64,000 nucleotides of DNA from Apostichopus japonicus. Its lineage: Eukaryota; Echinodermata; Holothuroidea; Aspidochirotida; Stichopodidae. The notes below the pieces were generated by a model. It made no database searches. It was not told where the DNA came from and was given only the letters and a program-made list of their open reading frames with translations. How positions within the stretch are numbered: position 1 is the first letter of the stretch; each line of letters starts with the position of its first letter. Positions 1-15,200 of this stretch are shown one piece after another. Made by a program: the position numbers and the translations under genes. The stretch lies in the NCBI RefSeq assembly GCF_037975245.1, contig NC_092561.1, positions 2,082,501 through 2,146,500 on the forward strand. Reading direction: 5' to 3'.

Positions 1-58
<58 letters not shown>
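1..58. repeat. (AT)n microsatellite
   Basis: The window opens with an uninterrupted AT dinucleotide run of 29 units, truncated by the window edge, so its full length is unknown. Confidence 0.95.
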
Positions 59-61
<3 letters not shown>

Positions 62-1802
62 TACTTATAACTCTTTTAGTAATTCAATAAACTGGAGGAA
101 CTTTTATTTTCCTTTTGATGCAGACCATATTGAGACCTTTTGGTTGCCTGCAATAAAAACAAAAAAGCAAAAATGTGGTCATTTTGTTACTTTGTAGCAT
201 CTATATGGCTGAACTTCAGCATTTGTCCAAAACGAGTTGGGGTGGGGGTGGGGTGGGGTGGGGGTGATAAGTTCGAGATGGTGGTGCCAATCACGAGCGA
301 CTGCAGGGCTGGAAATGTCACTGTCTATTCCCGGCATGTAACAGAGCTTTTTAAACTTTGGTGTAATTGGGATGAGTGATAGATTAGCTAAATTAAAACC
401 AGTGCGGGCTGATCCAGGAATTCTTGAAAGGGATTTGAGAGTGTTGGAAGGGGGAGCATGAGGGAGTGGATAGATCTGGAGAATACTGGAGAATACGAAT
501 TTACTATGCGGTGCATAGAAAAAACATCGTTAAAAAGTATTGGACGCACGCGCACAAATGTCATATAATACTGTCTCCAAATTTCAGCAATCATACAATG
601 GTTGGTCTATTTATGCGGAGGGGAGGGGGTGAGGGGGGGGTGTCCACGGCCCATGATTTTTCTTTTGTGAAGTTCGAAAGCTATCAGAAGAAGTCAATTA
701 ATGCAATCTGAAGCACATTTAGACCGGCTAAATTAGTTCTATAATTAGATCTATGAATACGGTTGTGCATTAGAATATTTTATTAATTTTTTTTTTTAAT
801 ATTTATTTCGTGTGAGGTTGATCAGGGGGTGTACCCAACACCCCTTGGTATGCACTTGAGGGCGTCCTTCTTCCACGTAAGAATGTAAAAAGAAAATCCC
901 AACTGAACGTATTCCTCTGACTGATTATGAGGGTGTGGGGACTTCCCCCTCCACCTTTGGGCACGTCATTTGTGCCGACAAAAGCGACAAAGATATCTAT
1001 CATGACCATGAAACATAGGTCTGACCCCTGTTCAGCCCTCTCCCTCCCCTTAAAATTTCATTCCTGTGTCGAAGGTCACGCTGGCTCAGTTACATCATGA
1101 CAATTCGTGAACATCATTATTGTCACATATTTGGCTACCAGTAAATATAGTTTCATAAACTATATCAAGTTCATGATGAAAAGTGTGCATAAGTTTGTGT
1201 ATCTTTCTGGCCAATTCAACCTCTTAATTTAGCAGTTGTGTGTCCGTTTAATTAAAATAATTGGGAGGTAGATTTGAGTGTCTACTAGCAGTGACTGTAT
1301 AGGGATACATGCGGATGACATAAACACTGTACAGTGCACGAACGAACACAAATTTGACAAGAAACACAAAGATATCGGACGAAAAAAACACACACTCACT
1401 CACGCACACATATACAACGAGATGTACAAATTCAACAATAACACGAACAAACATATAAATACACAAACTAATATAAAAAAATTGAGCAAAACGGCTTTCA
1501 CGCCAGGGTAAACAACTATAGGCTATGTTAATTATAGCTAACTATACATACATGATTGACAGACAGTCTACATTTTCTGTGACGGAATACAGGTTTACTG
1601 CAAAGATATTGGAGTCGGGTAAGCTGATGAGTTAATTATTATAATTAATCAGTTTATGTTAGATGACTTACACGGTAATTAGCTCTGAATAAGTTTGTCT
1701 TTATTTTTAGTGTGGTTCTCCCCAAATTCCCGAAAGAGATGCACAATAATATAGATGGACCTTCCTTGATTGCGATTATGTATTACAATCACACACACTC
1801 AC

Positions 1803-1803
1803 A

Positions 1804-1860
<57 letters not shown>

Positions 1861-1941
1861 ATATGTATATATATATATATAGATATAAATATATATATAT
1901 ATATGTATATATATAACTATATATATATAACTATATATATA

Positions 1942-1987
<46 letters not shown>
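1803..1987. repeat. AT-rich microsatellite with TATG and ACT interruptions
   Basis: About 185 bp of alternating AT interrupted by gtatgtat blocks and by three regularly spaced 'aactatatatat' units (about 1914-1950). The interruptions suggest an old expanded dinucleotide tract with local higher-order duplication. Confidence 0.9.
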
Positions 1988-1991
<4 letters not shown>

Positions 1992-4542
1992 CATAGACCT
2001 CTACAACACAATAAACATCGTACATAACTTATTACAATGTCACATTTGAAGATGTAGGTCAGTCGTTGAATAAACTGTCAACTTTATCCTTTCAAACCAG
2101 AGAACTTAGTTTCTTTCGCTTACATTCCACTTCGTACTACATATACCTACTGTTCTTGTTATCTGAAGGAACCTACATGTGAAATACCTATGAAAAAAAA
2201 CCCTCTCATCAGTTCCCACGAAATAACTGTAAAATTGCAGGGTCACAACTATGACTTTTATTAGCCAAAAAAATAGAAATATAGTCATATATTTCTTTCT
2301 GTATTGATAGCAATCAGATAAACCATCTTGTCTTAGAGTTCGTGACCAAAAAAGTTCGAAGTTTTAAAGCTTTCGTGCTCTCCGGCGAAGTTTTAACGTA
2401 CTTTGAAAAAAATTCTCCCTACTTGTACATGCTAACAATAGCTGACCTGCTACGATGATCTCATCAATTTTGGACTCGTTCATTAAATTATGGGTTCTTG
2501 GTGTTAGATTACAGTTTGTTATTGTTGACCAGTTTATACGCCCGTGATTGACTGACAGATTTAAGCTTGTAAACAAACTGCAGTAGCCGACTTTTGATGA
2601 ACTGTTTGAGATTATAGACTCATGCCGAGATTTCAGGTCGCCTTTTCTCCTCAATGTAATCGGTACCAGATTTATAAGCTTTCACTGTGTGTGAAAGAGT
2701 TGGCAATAGCTATGAAACTATCTCAGTCAACTTTTTAAAACCCAAGTTCAGCCAACGGCTTTTGACACACAGATCAAATTGATAACCAAGTTCGCTATTC
2801 TAGATGCCATATCACACTGACAAATGTTGTGCCCTACGCGACTTACTTATCACGGACATATGCAGACAGTTGCAAGTTAAACTAAAGAAAGCTGTTGATA
2901 GTTGTTGTCTGGGCTATAATTATCAGATTAAAGAACCGTGTCTTACTGACCGAGCCATTTCCGGCGAAAGAAAAGTCTTAATTAGAACAAGAACGGAAAT
3001 ATTTGTTGGCTTCAATTGGCACTAATGAAAGCTACTATAGTCAGCTTATATTAGCGGGGTTATCATCAGCGCGCAATAATCAGGACGAAATGATGTTACT
3101 TAGTGCGGAAGTGCAATGATGCAAATAGAATTCTGGACAAGTTGTCACTGCATATCTTTTTTATCTTTTACTCGACCGTTAAGAATTATCGCGTCTCTGG
3201 ATGGGAGTCACCAGATTATATCACTAGAAATTACTGGCGGTGTGAGAAAAGGTACTAAAGGACGGGAAGAGGGGAGGGGGTACGGGTGGTCTTCCCTTCC
3301 CCTGAACATTCCCTCCCCGAATTGAAAAAAAAGGGTTCACATTTGACTAAATGTTTAGTGATCTGTGGGTAATTTGAGGTTGAAGTTACTGTCTTTATGA
3401 AGATGAGAAAAAGGGACACACACTTTGGCGAGTCACGATTGTGTCATCATAGCTAGGATGTAAGGATTGGAAGTGTGAGGATGGAAGGAGCGAGGACCGG
3501 AAATGGGATGAGGGAAGCGAAGGATGATGACCGGGAACTTCCGGGAAGGGAGGACGGGTTGAGGATATTCAACGAGAGGAGCGAGTAAAAACTTAAGAAG
3601 GATGGGATTGGGCAAGAGAGGAGGGGCATGGAAGGAGGGATGCGGCGGAGGGGTGGATTTTTCAGATTTTGGGACACTAATTTATTTTCCCTATTCAACC
3701 ACCGTCAGCGGGTAGGAGCCGGGGGGGGGGGGGCACGTGCCCCCACTTTTTTCCAAAATAGCAAGAGTGCCCTACTGGCAAATAAAATGTGGCCACTTGA
3801 TGAAGAACTTTCTTTTGGATATCTTAAACCTTTGTTAAATTTTAATATTTTATTATAATTATTTATTTTTAGTCTGTACATGCTATTTTTAAAATGGCAT
3901 CTCATATCATTTTTAACATTCAGAACTTGCTAAACTCATTCATATATAATTGCTGGCTCCTTCAAGTACCAATTCAGCTGAAAGATGTGAGAAGCACAAT
4001 TATGTACAAAAGAGATACAACAGTCTGATGCTATTGAATGTACGCAAATCTAACACTGATAACTTGGATTTAACTGAGGCTGCTGAAGGCTTTTGTTCAA
4101 GGAATAAACACAGGAGGAATTTCTTTGAAAAGCTCTAAATTATGGATGGACAGAAGAACAGATGTAGGTTGATAGAGTCATGTGTACCATAATAATATTG
4201 ATAGCATACTAACACATCATATATATTCAAGTGATATGGCCGGTGTGTATCGGTTTATAGCATAACGTGTCGTGGTTGTGGAATGAGAAAGTGCCCCTCT
4301 GATGTTGTGCTTTTGGAAGTTTCCTACCCCCCTGGCCACCATATATTCTAAACACATGCCCACGGCAATAGACCCAACATTATAATCTGAGTATAAAGTT
4401 ATCAATCGCTCTTGTTAGCGCACAAACCAATATAGTACACGATAGTAATGGACCTTTATATTACCATTGTGTACTTTTATATCATTACATTATGGAACAG
4501 AAATTATGAACATTTCCTGAGCAACAAGACTAGAAACTGAAA

Positions 4543-4621
4543 TAATACTTATAATAATAACAAGGTGCTTTATATAGCGCAGAAAAAAGAAAAGGAAAAA
4601 AACGGCCTCAAGGCGCTTTTA
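4543..4621. repeat. Probable dispersed repeat fragment ('tatatagcgc ... caaggcgctt')
   Basis: An ATA-rich start is followed by 'ctttatatagcgc', an A-rich spacer and 'cctcaaggcgctttt'. I recall this arrangement as a common dispersed repeat in marine invertebrate genomes, but I cannot confirm the family without a library search. A self-search of the host genome would settle copy number. Confidence 0.4.
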
Positions 4622-7600
4622 ACATTAAGACAACCTTACAGACAGGAAAGAAAAAGTACAAAGAGTTGAAAACACACAATGAAAAAAAACACTTCCAAAA
4701 AAATTAAGTTATTAATCAATCTGTGAAATTTTTATTGGCAAGACAAATTCTACAGAAAGTTAATAAGTTAAGACAAGCACTTTTACAATTTTTTTCTCAA
4801 AGCTAGAAATTTGAATGATCTCATAAAATGAAATCAAGCTTACTATACTTTCTATTTCTAAATAAACAAAGGTATAAAGAAAGAAAGAGGGGAAAAATGA
4901 TTTTGAAGGAGAAAGGAAGGTACAGACGTGAAAACAAAAGTGCCTGATAATAAAGTTTCATTAACAGGGAGTAATTAAACAATTACATGATTAACAAAGT
5001 AGTATTTTTTGCAAATGCTGTCACTTTTATTATTTGAGTAAAGCAAGGTTGTATTTTCGTAACATGATAACAAAACTAACACTCTTTTGTTGTTGATTCT
5101 TGTAACCAATCTGTAGCTAATCGAGTTATGCTTTTAAGCTTTCTTTAACAGTGCCCTCTATGATTTGTCGTAGGCATAATCTCGGAATGTTATACCGTAG
5201 ATTTAAAATGACCACAGTTGCTCAAGTCTTTTAATAACAGGTCCTTTTCCCCCAAAATATTAAAAAATATTCAGATGGTCATAGTTCAACTGTTTTATTA
5301 ACCACTGTACATTTCCAGCATTAAAGGCATTGAAGACTCGCCCCAAACAGCGTGCCGCCATCTTTAAAGAGTTAACTTTCTGTTGCTTGCAAGTGAAGTT
5401 TTTCTATTGTCGCTACAAAATGCAAACAGTAATGAAACGTGATACCTTGTTATCTTTAGCTGGACCTGAGATGTCCATTGCTGTATCGTTTGTACAGTGT
5501 GCTGTGGGTATTGATCACAGCTGTATGTACTGACTGTACACTAGTGTCTAATTACCGACGATAGCAAGCTGTGTGTGTATTTTCTGGGATCGATGGTGGT
5601 GTCTAACACTTTTGTTACACCTCATTCGAAACTAGGTAAGATAACTGGCATAAGATGTTTCTTTTTGCGCGAGTCTTCACACCCTTTAATAGGTGAAAGT
5701 AAAATACTGATAGCAAATGTCAACGAAAATCCTTGCAAAATTACCAAACTTTCACAATTGTTTTGACCCTTTTTTTAAATATTATATTATACCTGTGATT
5801 TGTTATCAGGTAGATAAATATTTCTATTTCAGACAGAGAGCAGTGAGATGGTTGGTGACAATTTAATCATATCTACAAAATTGGAAACAAAGTTTAGTAT
5901 TAAACAAATGTTTATATTACACGAATATAAAATGGTATTAATAAGCATATGGAAGCAAACAGCACCAAAATTTTTGCTTCCCAAATATACAGGAAGAATA
6001 TTAGAAAAAAACTATCAAATAAACTAAGCAAAACCTGAAAACGCTTTCAAAGAGTAGCATGACCTTAGTATAGAAATCAAAGGGAGAATTTGAAGAGCAC
6101 GCTATCATAATCCGACCCAATATACGCAGGAACGGTAATAAACTTACAACTACTGCGAAACGGACAGAGCCCCATCTTTTATAGCAGTCGTGCAAAGAGC
6201 GGCCTGAGGGCACACTTTCTGTGGCCTTCCGAAAGATTTTCCAAAATCCTTAAATCAACTGAAACAATGGAATTTCACCGAATCACTGATAGGAAAAATC
6301 ACTAAAAATATGTATTCTTTGGATTTATTTTTCGTAGTTTTTTTCACAACAAAACAGATGCCCGTGCAGGCTTTGTTATTCGTATCATGTGATATTTTTA
6401 GTTTCATCATGGGAGTAGGTAGGTATATCCTTAAGCATTGCAGCCTGGGGATTAAGGTACAAAATGTCACTTCTGTCTGCGAGAACAATTTGGCACACCT
6501 GCTCGTTTCAGAACAACTCAGAGGTATAAACTAAAGGGTTCAAAGGGAGAAATACAATCACTATTATAGGCACAATGGCAGATCTACACACTATATATGT
6601 ACACGGAGGATAGAAAATAAAGTATATTGCAATCGTTATTATTTATGATTGATAATCGTTTTTTAAAATTGGTTTGACGATTTCTCTCTGCATTAATAGC
6701 AAACCGGTTCTACGTGTCGCGAAGATGCATCAATTCTCTCTTGTGACATCAACCAAGATCACAGGATCAAGTCGGCCGATGAAATCTTTCTCAAGAAAGA
6801 TGTTTGTATTTGGTAAAAATGTTGTAAAGAACCCTCAGCGTGGACTTCAGATCAAAGTTAACGATATCTGAAAAAATGGACAGAGGAACATGTAAAACAA
6901 ATGTAAGTTAGGGACCCAAAAATCACTGAGATTAGCTAATTAGCTAGAGAATATGCTTGAATGGGAAGGTTTCCACATGTCAAATCCCTCCCCCCCAACA
7001 AACTTAGTATTTTTACTAATTTCTATGACTAAAACATCATTGCCATGCATAAGCGGCAACCACATTTTCCCCCACCCCCCCTCTCTTAATGCATTTGGAC
7101 TGAGATATGAGAATGTTCAAGTTGGCACTAAGCAGCTAGATTCTGAATGTACCCACTTATACCCAATAACAAGTTGCATGGATGGACTTATCATCACATT
7201 GTAACTAGAGATGGACTACTGAATTGGAACAGATTGGCACAACTGCTTCCAATTTTGAGGTTTTTGAGTTGAGTAAGCAGATTCTAGGCACTATGTCCTT
7301 AAGGAGACGTACACTGCGAACATGTTAAAATGTAATATGATAATCTTGTTACAATACGTGCAGAGTGCAAAATGAAGAAGGAGAAAAAAAAGGTTGTCCT
7401 CAGAGAGATAGAATGAAAGAATAGTGCATTATGTGAGAGTTATAAAAAAAAAACAACTCTAAAAACTATAAAGTCAACAAACCACTGCAGGAAGAGGATA
7501 AAAGAACGATAATGAAGAATCAAATAATCATGCTATAACTCTGATAATAACCTTCAAAACAGTGTTAAAGGACATCATTGTATACAGAGGTAGCATCACA

Positions 7601-9261
7601 GCAGGGGGAGGGGGTGTTGGGGAAGGAGGGAGGGACAAGGAGGGGGTGCATCTTAAGACTGATATTCATGACCTGTGTTCTAGAGAGGATACCAAGGGAT
7701 AAACTTTGTATGGTACATGAGTAAAGGTGACAATCATTGAGAAACTGTGTTCACACTGGAGATGAAGGAATAATAAGAGAAAAGGGGGTAAAGGAGATGG
7801 TGTGGGGGGGGGGGGAGGGGTGGAAAGGGGGTATGAGAAAGACCAAGAGAGCAGTCCTTTAATGGGTCTGTCCAATAATCCTCTGGGAAGGGGCAAAGTT
7901 TTTATGCCACTTTGATTCTACAGCAGCAATAAATGATCAATGTTTTACTGCTATTATTCCAGAGAATCAAACCTCCTGTGGGTAAGTATAAGGGGACAGG
8001 GGAGGGGGGGGATTAAGGTGGATCCACTATCGACAGGAACTTTCAGGTTCAGCACAGAATTAATCTCTCCCTTGTGATGTCTTTCATGCAGTACAGGGAA
8101 GACATATCATATCACTAAATCACTAAATCTTAACACACAAAGACCGGCAGTCTAAATCGATGCTGTAAGTGCAAAGCCCATGTCTGTAGCGATAGATGTT
8201 ACTGATCTCAACTCAACAGTTTTAGCATCATTCAAATGGAAGTTAAGTCTTTAATAACCTCAACTGGCAAGCCTCCAGATTTTTTTCACCCTTAACAAAG
8301 GGCAGGGTGTTCATTTGGACTCCCCCCCCCCCATTTTAGCCAACAAAAAGTTAAATAAATATGTTACATTATCAGTTTTGCTGAGACTTTAAGCAGAACA
8401 GGGGCCAAGGTCACAACCTTTATGATGCCTCAGTACCTCCAGCCTGTCTCAATATGAATAAGTACTTGTGAAGTCAATTAAAGATAGTCAAGACCCTTTT
8501 TTTATCGAAATCATAATCTTAAATGCACAGCCTCAAGATTTGAACCTGAACAGAAAGTTTAAACACTAGTCAGTTGAGAGGGCTGTGAATATAAGACCAC
8601 CAGAGACATTCCATACATCTGTGGGCAGGACTTACTTGAAAATTATCAATGAAACTCATAAACCAATACTGACGTTAGTAGAACAGAATTACAATACATT
8701 CAAACAACCTTGTTAAAACTAATAATTCTACACAGTCACAAAACATCTCAAATTGAAACAATTAAGTTTATAACTGGGAGAGAAGTTTTTACTTTTTTTT
8801 TTCAATTGAGAAGTGAATTCACAATCCAATTAAATCACAGAAAGGGCAAAAAAACTCCTTCAAAGTCACACAAGAATCTTTTTCAGTTTTAACCAAATTC
8901 TCACTTTTTTTTTGCTTTTTTTTGTGATCCAACCAATTAAAGTTTTTGGATGCATACTTGTTTGTCACCTTATTATAAGGCTGATTGGGTTTTGCAGATC
9001 TGATCATCGTCTAACGATGCTACTGTCTTAGTAATTTTATCTTTTATCTGTGAGTCTACTATAAACATTCCACGACATGGTTCACTAATTCTGGATGTTA
9101 TCTATTCACATCAAAAGCTGGGAAGCAAAGATGTTAGTTCAGAATCGTTAAAACAAAACTCAAGAAACTAAAGATAAAAAAAAAACTAGAATCGAAAAAC
9201 ACTCAAAACTGAAAAATGAGAGAAAGTATAACTGGAAACCTTGAAGAAAATTGGAAATGAA

Positions 9262-12200
9262 TCAGATTTTGTTGTCAGCCTGTTTATGTTTTAGGAAAAG
9301 GTTGTAGATAGTTCGAAGAACAGACTTAAGGTGACCCTGGGCCACGTCTGGAAGAGAAAAGATTTGCAAAAGGTAAGAAACGAAAAAGAATAAAGGTAAA
9401 AAAATATAAATGATCATAAAAAGAAGAAAAAGAAAAGACAAGAAAAGGAGATATGATGTAGTTAGGATGAGATATGGACAGAGAAATGAAATATTGCTTT
9501 GTTTTAATGTTTTTTACGACAGAAAGCATTTATAGAAAATTGCTCTGGAGAATGAAGTAGAAAAAATGAGAAACATTAGAAAGTACTTCTCTGTAGAGCA
9601 TTAAAATCAAGATTTTGTCAAGATGTGAAAGGAGGCGATGCATTTACTGTCATTAGATATCCTCTACGTTGAGGTTCCACATTTATTTTTGGGGGGGGAT
9701 GGGGAGGGGGAGATGATATAAAAGGCATGCAGATGCCTAAAATTGATCTGTTCTTATTGAGCCTGCCAATGGAGATCAATTAAGTTAATATTTTTAACAT
9801 CAATTCCATAGTCCAAGCTAGCTTTTCGTGTATTCTGAGCAAATATATTCTGAGAGTTGGGAGGGAGGGGGGGAGGGGAAGTGTTGGGTGATGGCTCAGT
9901 TCTCATGGAAGTTCCCAAGGTCTTGGGTCTAATCATTTGCAGGCGTCTGTTCTAAGTTAGCTAATCATTTGAATGCAAATTGTATTAATCGCTTTGTCCT
10001 TGAGCCCAACATCTGACATCCAGTTTGCTACTCGTTGTTATTTTTGATGTACGACTAAGAGGGATAACCATGACTCATTTGATGCAACCTAACAACGATA
10101 GGCTGTGTCTGTTTTTGTTGCTTAAATGCACTCTACTGATCAAAAGGTAAAATAGCAAGAAATGGTCCAATTGCAAATTGCGGTTGCATATTTTGAATTG
10201 AAACATTAATTCTTACTAAATGGAATATTTTATTAAAAATGAAAAGACACACAAATGAGCTCCCAAGAAAATAAATATCGTCAAAAATGAATTAATAAAC
10301 TAAAATACAAAATAAAATGTTTATTAAACTGTTCAGGAATTACCTTCGGCTCGCGCTTTGGCTTTGGGCAAACCAGCGTCCTCCATCAGCTCAAAGGCAA
10401 AGTTCACATTGTGCACCTTGAACAAAAACAGTTGGAGAAGATATATGAACAATTTGAATGTCAACGAAAAACATTCAGGAGATAAGCCAGATTTTCTTTG
10501 TTTGAATATTAAAATTATTCTAACGATCACAGGATAACAAAGTTTGGTGGAAAAACCACCGAATGATGTAAGAAGTATTCACAACAAGAACTTAAGGTGA
10601 AATCATCTTTTCACTTTTGATTATAAATTTTGATTAAAATAACGAGGAAGGTAAGCTGAGGAGGCCATGGACACTACTCATTAATTAATTAATTAATCAT
10701 AAATGGAGCAACAAGAGACTACTAGACCAAATACACAGGAGAGGATTTCCTTTTTAAAAGTTGATGACTAAGACACAAAGATAAAGGTGGAGGAGGAGGG
10801 TGACAATGAAACATAAGAGCTCTTTGTTTTTTTACCTTTTCTTCAAAGTTTTCAGGTGTCATGTGGTAACAGTGCAGGGGTACAAAGTAACCTTCCAGAA
10901 GACCCATCAACAAGATAAAGAACACACCATCATCAAACTACAAAACAAGAAAAGAAAAGAACAGTAAAAGATGGTGACAAATAAATATATACTCAAGGGT
11001 TAAGTCTAACCTATTAACAAGGAGATAGAAAACTATCTTGATGCATTCCAGGAATAAATGCTTGGGTACACCCTCTGTGAGAGTGATGACAAACCTTAAC
11101 AAAATAAATATCAATCTTTTCTTGATACAGTAAATAAACAACTGGTTAGTGGATAAGTCTTTGTGAAGTAGAACATGTTACAAACCCAATGCTGTCACAA
11201 TCACTATTTAATGAAATTAATTGAAGAATTTAATTTATCAATTAAGCATGGACTAGCCACACAACAGATGCATCTACACATTACAAATAAACCCTGTTTT
11301 AAAGCAGTGCAGACATCTTTAACTTCTAAATAAATCAAACAAAACTTAGCAAATTGCTTATCCACTAGAGAGCCTGTGGAAGAGAATGTGTAAAAGTAAT
11401 TTTGCCTGACGTTTCGAACCTAGCAGGATCTTCTTCAGAGGCTGAAAACAGCTTTTATTTCTGTTTGTTGTTACATAGTATTAAGGAGTTGCTTCTACCG
11501 GTGAAAGAATGTGATGTTACATGACAAGGAAACTTAATTCTTGGAAACAAAACCAATACTGTTTAGATACTTTACCTGATTGTCTAAATCAGTGACTTCA
11601 ATGTGAAGCTTGTTCAGATGTTTGTTTGCAAATGTTACCAGTGACTACAGGATAAAAGAAAGAATAAATACATTAAAAAATATATATATATAAAAAAAAC
11701 TGCATTTTGTAATCACAGGGAAAAAATTTATGTTCAAATTTTGTGTAGCAATGTTGAAGGCTGTGAGCTGTGTCTCACATGAAATAGTATGGTTGCTATG
11801 CGCAGAACTAATACACATATTAACACTTGTATAGCAGTTTATTGATAACTTGTTCCCAGAATCACATAAATCAATATATGTGGGGTTAAATGTACAAACC
11901 ATGAATCGACAGTAACAATAACTTAACACTCCCAGCCAATAATTGATATATAAATAAAACTCAATGTTTTAGTTAATTTATGGTAGAATACAAACAAAAT
12001 GTTCTGATATTGAAAGGATTTTGAAAACATTGCGGGCCATTTTGGGTACCATGTCAAAATGAGGATACTGATGGGGCTGCAGCTTCACGTGGCCAGGCTG
12101 CACAGGACATAATCTGCTGTGCTCCACAGTTACACTAATAGCTACAGTAGGTCGGCAGAGCCGATCTCCAAATTGATACTGATTCAGCACAGCTGAGCAG

Positions 12201-15200
12201 AAACTTGCAGCTGCTGCAGCTTTTCATTTTAACAAAATGAATAAAACAAATTCAGAGAACTTTCTCAAGGAAAGATGTGGCTTGAAAACTGTCTCCTGGA
12301 TAGCAGAAAGTTTGCCCATGGTACACATGCGGCCCGCACTTTGTCCACCTGTGCTGTACTGCCTGTACAGACATGTGCAGAATATAGGGTTGACTTGATG
12401 TGTGTGTGTGTGTCACATACGTAGCTGAGTTTGATCACACTATTGTGCATCACACACACCTCTGTTGGAATTGTTTTATCAATTTTGTTTCCGTTTAAGA
12501 AAAACCGCTTGAACTAGCTTAATCAGTTTACCTTTTTGACAACATTCAGCTTGTCTGGTGCATGATCAAACAGAGTATCGAAAGCATCTCTCTCTACGTA
12601 CGAAATAAGAAGTAAAAAGTCAGCCGTCATTCTCTGTAGTTACAAACTTACAAAATTTAGATTTAAGATTTAAGGGAAAACCAAACTAAAAAGGATCTTT
12701 CAGTGCTCTTGGGGGGTATTAGGGGGAATTAAAAAAGGGGTACTTCTTCTACCCTATGACAACCAAAAATCTATATCCTTTACTTTATAATATGAAAGGC
12801 TCCTCAAATCCCTCTTCTTAATTCCACTTTTCATAGGTCAAACCATATTTATGATTAGGGCAAACATTTATTTGCCCATCAAAGCTGAGAGCTTAAACAC
12901 TTTCTAAAGTTTTACATCTGCTGTCATTAAATACAAAGAAATGATAACATTTTGTTGACAATGTTGAAGTATGAAATAACAATTGTCAGCAACTTACCAA
13001 ATCTTCCTCCAACAGCCCTTTGAAGAAAAGAAAAGGAAAGCAGTTATAACAGCTGCATAGATGTCGAACACAAATAGCAAATCATGACTTTTGCTGATTT
13101 TACCACAACTGTTGGAAATTTGTTTTGAAGAACTTCACCTCAACATAGAGACGTTGTACCATCAAAGTTTATGCTCTAAACATCAAAGAAACAAATAACT
13201 TAGTTTTTTTCTCATTTGGACTGTACTGCTCAGGATTTTGTGACGCCACACTGAATAGGCTATTCCCTGAGTTTCACAAAACGAAGTCTTTCAAAGGATT
13301 ATGCCAATTTGGCTACTTACAACACAAAAGTGGTTAAAATTATTAAATTAAATTTCTGATGGCGGAATAGAATTCGCGTCAATTTTCTGCTTTGCTTAAA
13401 TTACTTACTCATTAGTTGCAGTTATTTGCACGGTGACTTTCTTGGCATGCAGCATTCCCTCTTGTTTCTGCAGAAGGTTATACCGAAAGAAAAGTTGCAT
13501 TAATCTGCAGCAACATTTAATGTTCTCTTTACTACTTTTTTTAAAGTAATAATATTATCAAAGATTAAAAAAAAAGAAAACTTGTGATACTAGTTGGTAC
13601 AAAATTTGATCTGGTCATCCAAAAACATTAGAAAATGAGATATTTTTTATATATTGGTAGGGAAGAATAACTAACAGATCTATTCCTAGAATAGAACAGC
13701 AAAAGTTCTGATTTTATTGTAGTGTGCATCCATCTAACCTTTGACCTCTGATGTGATGTTAGCATCAGAAGGTCATTGTTACAATCATAAAAAAATGCTA
13801 AAGAAGACCCAAAATGGTCACCTATGAGAACATATTACACTTTCTTCAAGACCCAAAGCGGGCATCTTTTTCACAAAAATGCTTTATCAATGGAGACGTC
13901 TCAATGTCTGACACACTGAGGGTTTTTACGGGCTATTTCGTTTCCATTTTACGCACTGTTTCGTCCCCACTTTTCATTCCCATGTTACGGACTATTTCAT
14001 TCCCATTTTACGGACTATTTCCTTCCATTTACCTGGATGTAAACTGCTTTAGCTTCCACATATTCTGGTATCCTGATCGGAGCTTTGAAATGAAACGCTA
14101 AAGCCACCAGGAGATGAAGAATGGCAATGAGATTCCTAGAATGAATACCTGGGAAAATAAAATTGCAAAAATGGTATGTAAAATCAGAATCTTGACTGGA
14201 AATTTGTAAAGGAAGAATTAAAGAGCAAAGAATTTATTGACAGGAACAACAAACATAGTGAAAAAAGAAGAACATTGATTCGCTGATTAGTTACAAAGAG
14301 GCAAATGAAGGCCAACAGCTGACTATGAAAGTAAATAAGATGCTACATTGTGCATATACATAGATACAGTCTTTCTTATCCACAGCGTCCTATCAAACAC
14401 TACCAACAAGTATAATTCTAGAGAGATAAACTACAGTCTTGAATAAAGTCTCAATAATCAACTGCCAAATGTCAAAGGGGACCAGATATAGTATTTCAAG
14501 ATGCAAGGAGGATCTGTTTTTGCCTTACTGGTATTTTGCCTTACTTGCATTTTCAAAGATGCAAGTTCTCTTGCTCACTTTGCCCCAATAAAAGGTGTTG
14601 TGTAAATCACTTTGAGATCTCCAAAGTGAACAGTGACTGCCACATGATTTACATGACTGAGCTTTCATATGATGTCATTGGGATAAAATATCAAGATTGA
14701 AAATTAAAAAAATTAAATTAAAAGTTGATGTACTCACTGTCCACACTCCATTTTAACTTTGTCCAACGTTGCATATTCATTTGTTGATTAACCATTTCCA
14801 AAACCCTTGTCAGTTTCTGCTTCTGGAAAACCTCCGACTGCATCACCTCCCTTACTTCCAGTTTCACACCGGACAATTTCTCTGAAAGAGATCAACGAAC
14901 CATGAAATGGACGATTCATCGAGAGGGGCCTTGGCTCCCTCTTCTGGAAAGGATTTTTTTTCTTGTTCTTGGAGATAAAAATAAGCTGCAAATATAGTTT
15001 CGCTCAATACAAGGCACATAGTCGACGCATTTAGCAGGCTGTTAAACCCCATGGGTGTACACACCTCTGCCTTCAACCTCTCACAAAAATTAATTGTTTC
15101 AAAAATTCATTGCATTTAGACCTGGGTGAGGATGCTCTCAGACAACCACCCCCCCCACCCACCCTGCATGGAGAGTTGGCTTCAATGATTTCAAGGCCAC

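Larger units (their letters stand above)
59..9261. other. No recognisable gene; spacer downstream of parvin
   Basis: Only short open frames occur, with no family match that I recognise and no chain of exon-like pieces in consistent phase. The stretch holds AT microsatellites, G-rich runs (for example near 240, 3721, 7803 and 9690) and probable dispersed repeats. The part nearest 9261 should contain the 3' UTR of the minus-strand parvin gene, but I could not fix its end: no canonical AATAAA on the minus strand stands out, only ATTAAA-like variants. Confidence 0.6.

Noticed and set aside
3950-4138. Short plus-strand ORF, possibly a hAT-like transposase remnant
   Set aside because: Only 62 residues with no catalytic motif; the resemblance is too weak to support a call.
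5318-5533. Plus-strand ORF near 'attgaagactcgcccc'
   Set aside because: Could be part of a dispersed repeat, but one copy in the window gives no support.
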